The notes under the pieces: generated by a model | Database searches by the model: none | Seen by the model: the letters and a program-made list of their open reading frames with translations, nothing else | What the model was told of the DNA's origin: nothing | Position numbers and translations under genes: made by a program | Source: Kibdelosporangium banguiense | GTDB taxonomy: Bacteria; Actinomycetota; Actinomycetes; Mycobacteriales; Pseudonocardiaceae | DNA length: 64,000 bases | Assembly (NCBI RefSeq): GCF_017876405.1 | Contig: NZ_JAGINW010000001.1 | Location: forward strand, 9,189,203 to 9,253,202 | Direction: 5' to 3' | Part shown: one piece after another, positions 1 to 7,735 of the stretch | How positions within the stretch are numbered: the stretch's first letter is position 1 | Layout of the letters: every line of letters starts with the position of its first letter

Positions 1-933
1 GACGGTCAGGTGGCGATCGTGACCGGGGCCGGGCGCGGTCTGGGGCGAGCACACGCGCTCCAGCTCGCCGCACTCGGCGCGCGGGTCGTTGTCAACGACG
101 CCGGCACGGCCACCGACGGCGAAGGGCGTGATCACTCGGTCGCCCAGCAGGTCGTCGACGAGATCATCGCCGCTGGCGGTCACGCGGTCGCCAGCACCGA
201 CAGCGTGTCCGACTGGGACGGTGCGAAGTGTCTCGTGGCCACGGCGATCGACACGTTCTCCCAGCTCGACATCGTGGTCAACAACGCCGGGATCCTCCGC
301 GACCGCATGCTGGTCAACATGTCCGAGGCCGAGTTCGACGCGGTGCTCGACGTGCATCTCAAAGGAACCTTCTGCGTCAGCCGCCACGCCGCGAACCACT
401 GGCGGGAACGCAGCAAGGCGGGCGAACGGGTCACTGCCGCGATCGTGAACACGGGCTCGGGCGCGGGTCTGTTCAACAACGTCGGGCAGGCGAACTACGC
501 GGCCGCCAAAGCGGCGATCGTGGCTTTCTCCCAGGTCGCCGCGAAAGAGCTGGCACGCTACGGGGTCCGGGTCAACACGATCGCCCCGATGGCCCGAACC
601 CGTCTCGTACAGCAGACCCCCGGACTGGGCGAACTCACTGAGTCTATTAAGGACAGTGGGTTCGATCCGTGGCTGCCGGCCAACATCAGCCCGCTCGTGG
701 CGTATCTCGCCTCGCCCCGCTCGAAATTCACCGGCGGCATCTGGCACGTGTTCGGCTGTCGCGTCGACCTGGTCGGCGGCTACACGTTCCAGCACACGGT
801 GACCAGCGACGAGCCGTGGACGCTCGACGCACTGGACGAGGTCCTCCGTCCTCTCGACGCCAACGGCCTGCTGTCCGAGGAGATGGGGCTGGACGAGGTT
901 GTGCGGATGCTGACAGCAAAGGGAAACGCATGA
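1..933 (+). CDS. SDR-family 3-hydroxyacyl-CoA dehydrogenase-like oxidoreductase, 5'-truncated
   Basis: Short-chain dehydrogenase cut by the window edge: the first codons read D-G-Q and run straight into VAIVTGAGRGLGRAH, so the true start lies a few residues upstream; the GTG at 10 is only the first start-like codon. Visible are the Rossmann GxxxGxG motif, the NNAG motif (VVNNAGILRDRM) and the YxxxK active-site motif (NYAAAKAA). The extra-long C-terminal tail and the sequence style resemble 17beta-HSD4-type hydroxyacyl-CoA dehydrogenases of beta-oxidation. It overlaps the next start by ATGA. Likely oxidises a 3-hydroxyacyl-CoA intermediate; the substrate is unknown. Confidence 0.85.
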   Translation, partial: DGQVAIVTGAGRGLGRAHALQLAALGARVVVNDAGTATDGEGRDHSVAQQVVDEIIAAGGHAVASTDSVSDWDGAKCLVATAIDTFSQLDIVVNNAGILRDRMLVNMSEAEFDAVLDVHLKGTFCVSRHAANHWRERSKAGERVTAAIVNTGSGAGLFNNVGQANYAAAKAAIVAFSQVAAKELARYGVRVNTIAPMARTRLVQQTPGLGELTESIKDSGFDPWLPANISPLVAYLASPRSKFTGGIWHVFGCRVDLVGGYTFQHTVTSDEPWTLDALDEVLRPLDANGLLSEEMGLDEVVRMLTAKGNA

Positions 934-1343
934 ACTGCATCGCCGACGGGCTGTTCACCTCGGTGTCGGGCCGGCCACGTCTCCTCGGCGCCCGGTGCGC
1001 CGTCTGCGCCGCCGTCACGTTCCCTGCCCAGGACCGCTGCCAACGTTGCGGTGCCGACAGTATGGATGTGTTGCACCTCGCCGAGCGGGGCCGGCTGTGG
1101 ACATGGACGACGCAGACCTACCGGCCGAAGTCCCCGCCCTACATCGGCGCCGACCCGTTCGTGCCGTTCGCACTCGGCTACGTCGAACTGCCGGACGGTG
1201 TCCTCGTCGAGACCAGGCTGGTCGTCGGCGAGCACGAGCAACCGCGGATCGGTGCGGAGATGGAGCTGTGCCTCGTGCCGTTCCAGGTCGACGGCGGAGA
1301 AGTCATGACGTTCGCTTTCCGGCCCGTACAGGAGGTCTCGTGA
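930..1343 (+). CDS. DUF35 / zinc-ribbon OB-fold protein
   Basis: A 137-residue free-standing DUF35 protein. A rubredoxin-like zinc ribbon is visible (C23-x2-C26 and C37-x2-C40), followed by the OB-fold half. DUF35 proteins are known partners of thiolase-fold enzymes; in mycobacterial cholesterol degradation the DUF35 domain of ChsH2 activates the aldolase Ltp2. Here the gene sits directly before an Ltp2-like gene and overlaps it by GTGA, so I infer that it forms the aldolase complex. The start ATG overlaps the upstream stop (ATGA). Confidence 0.88.
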   Translation: MNCIADGLFTSVSGRPRLLGARCAVCAAVTFPAQDRCQRCGADSMDVLHLAERGRLWTWTTQTYRPKSPPYIGADPFVPFALGYVELPDGVLVETRLVVGEHEQPRIGAEMELCLVPFQVDGGEVMTFAFRPVQEVS

Positions 1344-2485
1344 CCAACGTCGCGATCGTGGGGGTTGGGCTGCACCCGTTCGGCCGACACGAAGGAGTCA
1401 CCGGTCTGCAGATGGGTGCGCTGGCGGTCCGGGCCGCGTTGGCGGACGCGGGTGTCTCCTGGCCGGACATCCAGTTCGCCTATGGCGGAAGCTTCCGGTC
1501 CGGCGCGGCTGACGCGCTGGTCGCGCACCTGGGGCTGACCGGCATGCGGTTCATCAACGTGCACAACGGATGCGCGACCTCGACCAGCGCGTTGGCGGCG
1601 GCCTGCGACGCGATCGGACGGGGCCGCTACGACCTCGGCGTCGTGGTCGGTTTCGACAGGCACCCGCGTGGCGCCTTCGACTTCGACCCGGCGTTCCTCG
1701 GCCTCGGTGACTGGTACGGACAGCTCGGGCTCATGCAGACACCGCAGTTCTTCGCCATGCGGTGCACCCGGTACATGCACGACCACGGGATCTCCCCGCA
1801 GGTGCTGACGAAGGTCGCCGCGAAGAACCGGGAGAACGGTGCGCTCAACCCGAACGCGTGGCGCCGGTCCGCGCTCTCGGAAGAGCAGATCGCGGGCTCA
1901 CGGATGCTGAACCATCCGTTCACGCAGTACATGTTCTGCTCACCGGGCGAAGGCGGCGCCGCGCTCGTGGTCTGCCGTGCCGATCTGGCCCACCGTTACA
2001 CCAGCCACCCCGTGTACGTGCGCGGTGTGGCGATCCGTACCAGGAAGTACGGTTCCTTCAACGTGTTCAGCCCTTCGCTACCTCCCGGGCACGCCGAGTC
2101 GCCGACCGAGGCAGCCGCACGCGACTGCTACGAGATGGCCGGCATCGAGCCGGGCGACGTGGACATCGCGCAGTTGCAGGACAGCGAACCGGGCAGCGAG
2201 ATCATCGCCATGGCCGAGACCGGCCTGTGCGCCGACGGCGAACAGGAGGCCATGGTCCGTGCGGGCGAGACCCGCATCAGTGGCCGGCTGCCGGTCAACA
2301 CCGACGGCGGGCTGATCGCCAACGGCGAACCGATCGGGGCGTCGGGCCTGCGCCAGATCCACGAACTCGTGCTCCAGCTACGCGGGACAGCCGGTGCCAG
2401 GCAGATGCCCCGCACACCCCGCGTCGGCCTGGCCCAGGTCTACGGCATCCCAGGGACATCCGGCGCCACCCTGCTCAGCTCCTGA
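1340..2485 (+). CDS. Ltp2-like thiolase-fold protein, probable acyl-CoA retro-aldolase
   Basis: 381 residues of thiolase/SCP2 fold. The nucleophile-region cysteine is kept (NGCATSTSAL, C78), but the thiolase GHP histidine is replaced by Glu (GEPIGASG, E330) and the C-terminal Cys-Gly-Gly motif by VYGIPGTSG (367-375). That pattern is typical of Ltp2-type steroid aldolases and not of true thiolases. Start GTG, overlapping the DUF35 gene, its probable partner. Expected role: carbon-carbon cleavage of a beta-hydroxyacyl-CoA. Classical lipid-transfer-protein thiolase activity is the less likely alternative. Confidence 0.82.
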   Translation: MTNVAIVGVGLHPFGRHEGVTGLQMGALAVRAALADAGVSWPDIQFAYGGSFRSGAADALVAHLGLTGMRFINVHNGCATSTSALAAACDAIGRGRYDLGVVVGFDRHPRGAFDFDPAFLGLGDWYGQLGLMQTPQFFAMRCTRYMHDHGISPQVLTKVAAKNRENGALNPNAWRRSALSEEQIAGSRMLNHPFTQYMFCSPGEGGAALVVCRADLAHRYTSHPVYVRGVAIRTRKYGSFNVFSPSLPPGHAESPTEAAARDCYEMAGIEPGDVDIAQLQDSEPGSEIIAMAETGLCADGEQEAMVRAGETRISGRLPVNTDGGLIANGEPIGASGLRQIHELVLQLRGTAGARQMPRTPRVGLAQVYGIPGTSGATLLSS

Positions 2486-2501
2486 AGGAAAGGAAACGCA
2501 C

Positions 2502-2939
2502 ATGGCCGACCGTTCGATCATCGGCAGGAGCATGGCTCCGGTGACCATGACAGTGGAACGCGGCAAGATCATGGAGTTCGCCCGGTCCATCCTGGACGAC
2601 AATCCGGTCTACTTCGGACCGGATCCGGCGGTGCCGCTCACCTTCGGCGTCACCACGGCGCACTGGCAGACCGGCAAGGCGGACCTCACCGGACTGGACC
2701 TCGCCCGGCTGCTGCACGGCGGGCTGGAGTTCGAGTACCTGGGCGAGATCCACGCCGGCGACACACTGACCTCCCGCGGATCTATTGTGGATGTTTACGA
2801 GAAACAAGGATCGCGTGGCGGGTCGATGACGTTCGTCGAGTCCGAGACGATCTTCACCAACCAGCACGGCGAGGATGTGCTGACGATGCGCAGCACCCTG
2901 ATCGAAACCTCACGTGCGGCCACCCAGGACGGATCATGA
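2502..2939 (+). CDS. MaoC-type hot-dog protein (FAS1-like dehydratase N-domain)
   Basis: 145 residues with the hot-dog helix and strands of the MaoC_dehydrat_N type (LTFGVTTAHW; LHGGLEFEYLGEIHAGDTL). It lacks the GDxNPIH hydratase motif, as expected for the non-catalytic half of a heteromeric enoyl-CoA hydratase. The next gene supplies the catalytic half and overlaps it by ATGA, so the two probably form one alpha/beta hydratase similar in plan to ChsH1/ChsH2. A good ribosome-binding site (gaaggaaagg) precedes the ATG. Confidence 0.85.
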   Translation: MADRSIIGRSMAPVTMTVERGKIMEFARSILDDNPVYFGPDPAVPLTFGVTTAHWQTGKADLTGLDLARLLHGGLEFEYLGEIHAGDTLTSRGSIVDVYEKQGSRGGSMTFVESETIFTNQHGEDVLTMRSTLIETSRAATQDGS

Positions 2940-3361
2940 ACCGGCTGTACTACGAGGATGCCGAACCTGGTGTGACGCAAGCGAGCCGGCAGGTCCCGGA
3001 CCCCGTCGAGGTGCTGGATTTCGTCCGCTACGCCGGGGCGTCCGGTGACTTCAACCCCATCCACTTCGACGGGGAAGTCGCCCAGGCAGCGGGATATCCA
3101 GCCGTCTTCGGTCAGGGCGCGTTCACCGCAGGGGTGCTGTCCCGGTTTGTCACCGACTGGCTGGGGGCCAGCCGGACGAGGCGGTTCAGCGTGCAGTTCC
3201 GGCGCCGGCTCCTGCCCGGCGACACCATCACCTGCACCGGGACGATCATCAGCAAACGCGGCGGCGTCGTCGAAGCCGAGCTCGCGGTGACCAACGGCCG
3301 GGGCGAGGTGCTGGTCGACGGGTACGCGGCAGCCGCACTGCCAGTCCGGGAGAACGTGTGA
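2936..3361 (+). CDS. MaoC-family enoyl-CoA hydratase, catalytic subunit
   Basis: 141-residue R-specific hydratase of the MaoC family. The complete hydratase-2 motif is present: SGDFNPIHFD with D38, N40 and H43. The preceding gene encodes the motif-less partner. The protein is closely similar to the C-terminal domain of the ligase encoded at 5292-7163 (shared AGYPAVFGxGxFTAGVLS and TDWLG stretches), which points to duplication within the cluster. Expected reaction: hydration of a 2-enoyl-CoA before aldol cleavage or dehydrogenation. Confidence 0.88.
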   Translation: MNRLYYEDAEPGVTQASRQVPDPVEVLDFVRYAGASGDFNPIHFDGEVAQAAGYPAVFGQGAFTAGVLSRFVTDWLGASRTRRFSVQFRRRLLPGDTITCTGTIISKRGGVVEAELAVTNGRGEVLVDGYAAAALPVRENV

Positions 3362-4512
3362 TGGGCCCGCTGGAGGGTGTGCGGGTACTCGAGATCGCGG
3401 GCGTGGGCCCGGCCCCGTTCGGCGCGATGCTGCTCGCGGACATGGGTGCCGAGGTGCTGCGTGTCGAGCGACCGGCCGACAGGGCCACCGACACGGTGCC
3501 AGAGGACGTGCTGAACCGGGGAAAGCGTTCACTCGCAACCGATCTGAAGAAACCCGAAGCGGCTGAGACGGTCCTGCGCCTGGCCACGCGGGCGGACGTC
3601 CTGATCGAAGGGTTCCGCCCTGGGGTCGCCGAACGGCTCGGCATCGGCCCGGAGGAGTGCCTGCGACGCAACCCCCGCCTTGTCTACGCCCGCATGACCG
3701 GCTGGGGCCAGGACGGTCCCCTCGCCCACCTCGCCGGCCACGACATCAACTACCTCGCGCTCGCCGGAGTGCTGGGACACCTCGGTCGCAAGGACACGCC
3801 ACCGGCACCGCCGTTGAATCTCGTCGGCGACTTCGGCGGCGGTGGCATGCTGCTGGCGTTCGGTGTCGTCTGTGCCTTGTTCGAACGGGCGCGTTCCAGC
3901 CGTGGACAGGTCATCGACGCCGCGATGCTCGACGGGACCGCGTTGCTCTCGACCCATCTGCACGGGATGCGTGCGGCGGGGATGTGGCACGACGAACGCG
4001 AGTCGAACCTCATCGACGGCGGCGCACCGTTCTACGACACGTACGAGACCGCGGACGGCAAGTTCATCTCCCTCGGCGCGGTGGAGCCCAAGTTCTACTC
4101 CGGGCTCATCGCCAGTCTCGGTCTCACCGACCTGCCGGGCCGCGACCCGCGGCACTGGCCGGTAATCCGCAAGCGGCTGGCGGACCTGATCCGCTCGCGG
4201 ACCCGTGACGAGTGGAGTGCCGAACTCTCGCATCGCGACATCTGCCTCACCCCCGTGCTCGACTGCGCCGAAGCGCCCACGCACCCGCACAACATCGCGC
4301 GTGGCACGTTCACCGAGCACGCCGGCGTCGTGCAACCCACACCAGCACCACGGTTCTCCCGCACTCCTGGGTCGATTTCCGGCGTGCCGCCGGCGCCGGG
4401 CCGCGACACCGACGCCGCATTGCGGGACTGGGGGTTCGAGCAATCCGAAGTGGACTCGCTGCGTGCCGTCGGTGCGGTGGCGGGACCTCAACGAACAGGA
4501 CAACACAAATGA
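3358..4512 (+). CDS. alpha-methylacyl-CoA racemase (CaiB/BaiF family III)
   Basis: 383-384 residues, start GTG at 3358 (GTGA overlap) or ATG at 3361. It has the family N-terminus (LEGVRVLEIAGVGPAPFGA) and both racemase catalytic elements, GHDINYLALAG (His at about 127) and NLVGDFGGGGM (Asp at about 157). These match mycobacterial Mcr/AMACR better than family III CoA-transferases, which lack the His/Asp pair. Role: interconversion of 2R- and 2S-methylacyl-CoA so that branched chains can enter beta-oxidation. This supports a branched or steroid-like substrate for the operon. Confidence 0.88.
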   Translation: MMGPLEGVRVLEIAGVGPAPFGAMLLADMGAEVLRVERPADRATDTVPEDVLNRGKRSLATDLKKPEAAETVLRLATRADVLIEGFRPGVAERLGIGPEECLRRNPRLVYARMTGWGQDGPLAHLAGHDINYLALAGVLGHLGRKDTPPAPPLNLVGDFGGGGMLLAFGVVCALFERARSSRGQVIDAAMLDGTALLSTHLHGMRAAGMWHDERESNLIDGGAPFYDTYETADGKFISLGAVEPKFYSGLIASLGLTDLPGRDPRHWPVIRKRLADLIRSRTRDEWSAELSHRDICLTPVLDCAEAPTHPHNIARGTFTEHAGVVQPTPAPRFSRTPGSISGVPPAPGRDTDAALRDWGFEQSEVDSLRAVGAVAGPQRTGQHK

Positions 4513-5270
4513 CTTCGCTCAACGACAAGGTCGCCGTCGTGACGGGCGCCGCGTCTGGCATCGGCGCCGCGTCGGCGATCGCGCTCGCCGCTGCGGGTGC
4601 CCGCGTGTGCTGCGCCGACCTCGACGAGGCGGGTGCCCGCGCGGTGGCCGACAAGATTACCAGCGACGGCGGCCACGCCTTCGGGCTACGTGCCGACGTC
4701 GCAGTGCCTGAGGACAACACCGCGATGGTGGCCGCCACGGCGGACCGCTACGGCGCGGTCCACATCGCACACCTCAATGCGGGCACGGGCTACGCCGCCG
4801 GCGTGCTCGACTTCCCGATCAAGGAGTGGGACCGCGTCCTGGCGGTCAATCTGCGTGGGGTCTTCCTCGGTTTACAGGCCGCGGCACGGGCGATGGCAGA
4901 CACGGGCGGCGGGTCGATCGTGATCACCTCCTCGGCTGCCGGGCTCGGCGGAGTCGCGGCGTCCTCGGCATACTCGGCTTCCAAGCACGGGGTGCTCGGG
5001 CTCACGAAGTCCGCCGCGCTGGACCTCGCACCGCACGGCATCCGGGTCAACGCCGTCTGTCCCGGTTTCGTCGCCAGCAACGACGCGATCGCACAACTGG
5101 CCGGCGGGATGGCCGCCCGGATCCCGGTCGGCCGGGTGGGCCAGCCGGAGGACATCGCCCACCTCGTCGCCTTCCTGGCCGGCGACAACGCCTCTTACAT
5201 CACCGGCAGCGTGTACTCGATCGACGGCGGCTCCGGCGCAGGCACCCGTGCACTCGGCAAACGCGCATAA
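4509..5270 (+). CDS. SDR-family oxidoreductase (FabG-like)
   Basis: 253-residue classical SDR: TGAASGIGAA cofactor motif, LNAG in place of NNAG, catalytic Ser in ITSSAAG and YSASK (YxxxK), and the C-terminal VYSIDGG ending. It starts with ATGA overlap to the racemase gene. Likely a second 3-hydroxyacyl-CoA or alcohol dehydrogenase of the pathway; having two SDRs suggests two separate oxidation steps or two substrates. Confidence 0.88.
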   Translation: MTSLNDKVAVVTGAASGIGAASAIALAAAGARVCCADLDEAGARAVADKITSDGGHAFGLRADVAVPEDNTAMVAATADRYGAVHIAHLNAGTGYAAGVLDFPIKEWDRVLAVNLRGVFLGLQAAARAMADTGGGSIVITSSAAGLGGVAASSAYSASKHGVLGLTKSAALDLAPHGIRVNAVCPGFVASNDAIAQLAGGMAARIPVGRVGQPEDIAHLVAFLAGDNASYITGSVYSIDGGSGAGTRALGKRA

Positions 5271-5291
5271 CCCGTAGGAAGGAGAACCTTC

Positions 5292-7163
5292 ATGTCGACC
5301 ATCACCACGATTCTGCGCGAGCTCGCCGAGAAGGATCCGGAGTTGCCCGCCGTCACGTGTGCGGGAGACAGTGTCACTCGCGGCGAGTTGCATGAACGCG
5401 GGCGACGGCTGGCGCACACTTACCGCGAGCACGGAGTGACCACAGCGGACACTGTCGCGATCGCACTGCCCAACGGAATCGAGTTCTTCGTCGCCACGCT
5501 CGCGTGCTGGATGCTCGGCGCGGTGCCGTTACCGCTGTCCCACCGGTTCCCCGCCGCCGAGCGCCGGGCCGTCGTCGACCTCGCCGACGCGCGGATTGTG
5601 GTGGGGGCGGCAAAGGGCGAGCACCCTGGCCGGACCTGTCTTCCACTCGGTTTCGTCCCGCCGCCGACCACGGCACGGTTCGACGAAGACCTGGTGAGCC
5701 CGTCATGGCAGATCACCACTTCCGGCGGCAGCACGGGACAGCCGAAGCTCATCGTCTCCAGCTTCTCGTCGCAGGGCGCCGCGCAGTTGCTCACCGGCAT
5801 GGCCACGCCCATGGGCATGCCCACCGGCGGAGTGGTGCTCGCCCCGACCCCCATGTACCACGGAGCAGGGTTCCAGTTCGCGTGGTCGGGCCTGCTCATC
5901 GGTGCGCATGTGGTGGTACTGCCCAAGTTCAACGCCACCGCGGCACTCGAGACGATCACCCAGTTCCGCGTGCAGTGGATGTTCCTCGTGCCGACGATGA
6001 TGTCCCGCATGCTCCACGCGCGAGACGCCGCGCTGGAACGGTTCGACCTCTCGTCGCTGACCATGGTCTGGCACGGCGCGGGCCCGTGCCCGCCGTGGGT
6101 GAAAGATGCCTGGATCGAACTCGTCGGCCCGGACCGTCTCATGGAGCTGTACGGCGCGGGCGAGGCGCCCGTCGGCGCCGCGATCAGCGGGACGGAATGG
6201 CTGGCGCACCGGGGTTCGGTGGGCAAGCCGGTCGGCGGGGACGTCAGGATCCTCGACCCCGAGGGGACCGAGCTGCCGTCCGGCGAGGTCGGCGAGATCT
6301 ACCTGCGGCCGGTCGCCGGCGCACCGGAGAAGGCCAAGGTGCTGGGCGCCGAGATCCGCAGGCGCCAGGACTGGATGTCAGTCGGCGACCTGGGCCGGCT
6401 GGACGACGACGGCTACCTCTACATCAGCGACCGCCGCGTCGACATGATCGTCTCCGGCGGTGCGAACGTCTACCCGGCCGAGGTGGAAGCCGCGCTGATC
6501 GAACACCCCCGGGTCGCGAGCGCGATCGTGGTCGGGCTGCCCGACGACGACCTCGGTCAGCGCGTACACGCGCTCGTCGAGACCGACGGCGACGTCACCG
6601 CCGACGAGGTGCTGCAGTTCCTCGGTGAGCGGCTGGTGCGCTACAAGATTCCGCGCACGATCAGGTTCGTGGACGAACCACTGCGCGACGACGCCGACAA
6701 GGCCCGTCGCACCGCGATCCGCGACCGCGAGATCACGTTGCTAGGCCTGGAAAACCTACAGGAGGGCGCGCCCGGTCCGGTGTGGCGGGTCGAAGAACCG
6801 GTTAACCGCACGCACTTCGCGCGTTACGCGGGATCCTCGGGTTCCTTCCACCCCATCCACCACGACGACGCCTACGCGCAGGCCGCCGGCTATCCTGCGG
6901 TGTTCGGCCCCGGCATGTTCACCGCCGGCGTGCTGTCGCACTACCTCACCGACTGGCTCGGCCGGCCGAACATCCGGAGGTTCGGCGTGCGGTTCCGCCG
7001 CCAGGTCTTCCCCGGCGACACGCTGACCTGCTCCGGCGCCGTCACCCGTAGGCACGGGCAACTCGTGGAGGTCACCCTTCAGGTCACCAACCAGCACGAC
7101 CAGGTCCTCGTTTCCGGCACGGCCACCGCGGATCTGCCCACCACGAAAGGAAAAACCCGATGA
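5292..7163 (+). CDS. Acyl-CoA ligase fused to a C-terminal MaoC-like hot-dog domain
   Basis: 623 residues. Residues 1-485 are an ANL-family AMP-forming ligase: P-loop TTSGGSTGQPK (142-152), ELYGAGE (285-291), SVGDLGRLDDDGYLY (363-377) and a C-terminal lysine (K470) in place of the usual GK. Residues about 500-620 are a MaoC hot-dog domain very similar to the product of 2936-3361, but its hydratase motif has decayed to SGSFHPIHHD: the catalytic Asp is Ser518 and Asn is His520, while His523 remains. Start ATG with ribosome-binding site aaggaga. It should activate the pathway acid with CoA; the hot-dog part may be structural or may hand over the substrate. Confidence 0.87.
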   Translation: MSTITTILRELAEKDPELPAVTCAGDSVTRGELHERGRRLAHTYREHGVTTADTVAIALPNGIEFFVATLACWMLGAVPLPLSHRFPAAERRAVVDLADARIVVGAAKGEHPGRTCLPLGFVPPPTTARFDEDLVSPSWQITTSGGSTGQPKLIVSSFSSQGAAQLLTGMATPMGMPTGGVVLAPTPMYHGAGFQFAWSGLLIGAHVVVLPKFNATAALETITQFRVQWMFLVPTMMSRMLHARDAALERFDLSSLTMVWHGAGPCPPWVKDAWIELVGPDRLMELYGAGEAPVGAAISGTEWLAHRGSVGKPVGGDVRILDPEGTELPSGEVGEIYLRPVAGAPEKAKVLGAEIRRRQDWMSVGDLGRLDDDGYLYISDRRVDMIVSGGANVYPAEVEAALIEHPRVASAIVVGLPDDDLGQRVHALVETDGDVTADEVLQFLGERLVRYKIPRTIRFVDEPLRDDADKARRTAIRDREITLLGLENLQEGAPGPVWRVEEPVNRTHFARYAGSSGSFHPIHHDDAYAQAAGYPAVFGPGMFTAGVLSHYLTDWLGRPNIRRFGVRFRRQVFPGDTLTCSGAVTRRHGQLVEVTLQVTNQHDQVLVSGTATADLPTTKGKTR

Positions 7164-7729
7164 CAACGGCTGTCGACCCGTGCCCGGCGGTGGGACTGCA
7201 GCAGCTGCTGACGATTGCCCAGCCCGAACTGGTTCGCATGTGGACCACGCTCCCGGCACCGGCCGAGGACGAACTCGACGGTGAGTACGCCGGTTTCCTG
7301 CCGATCCATGGGCTGCCCGACGACGCGGTACGGGCTCTGGTCCAGGCCATGTACCAGGAGCGTTCACGCAACGGGTACTGGATCGGGAAGGCGTACTCCG
7401 CCGGTGCGGGCTACAACGTGTTCCGCACGGCCACCGGTGACGGCTACGAATTCCCGCGAGCGGGCCGGTTCACCACCCGTATCGGCGCGTCACTGGTCGA
7501 CGGGCGTCCGGCACTGCTGATGGACTACACCGTCTTCAACAACCAGCCCGGCCGCGCCGGCCTGATCGACGAGATACGCCGCCTGTCGACAGGGCTCTAC
7601 CTGGGCACAGCCACCCACCCGAAGCCGGACGGCACCCGCACCGAAGCCACCGGCTGTTTCCTGCTCAACGGGCCCATCAGTCCGTGGCACGGCGTCGACG
7701 ACCCGGCACGGGAGTTGCGCCAGGCCTGA
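7160..7729 (+). CDS. Conserved protein of unknown function closing the acyl-CoA operon
   Basis: 189 residues, ATGA overlap with the ligase gene, so it is clearly part of the operon. No signal peptide or membrane segment. The central and C-terminal part is rich in beta-like, aromatic patches (YWIGKAYS; RFTTRIGAS; MDYTVFNNQPG; GLYLGTAT), which hints at a lipocalin or other small barrel. I do not recognise a named family. From context it may bind or modify the acyl substrate. No function is assigned. Confidence 0.8.
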   Translation: MTTAVDPCPAVGLQQLLTIAQPELVRMWTTLPAPAEDELDGEYAGFLPIHGLPDDAVRALVQAMYQERSRNGYWIGKAYSAGAGYNVFRTATGDGYEFPRAGRFTTRIGASLVDGRPALLMDYTVFNNQPGRAGLIDEIRRLSTGLYLGTATHPKPDGTRTEATGCFLLNGPISPWHGVDDPARELRQA

Positions 7730-7735
7730 CCGGTT

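Noticed and set aside
1..7729. Polyketide or non-ribosomal peptide cluster
   Set aside because: No ketosynthase, carrier or condensation domain; the thiolase-fold protein is of Ltp2 type and the operon fits CoA-ester breakdown.
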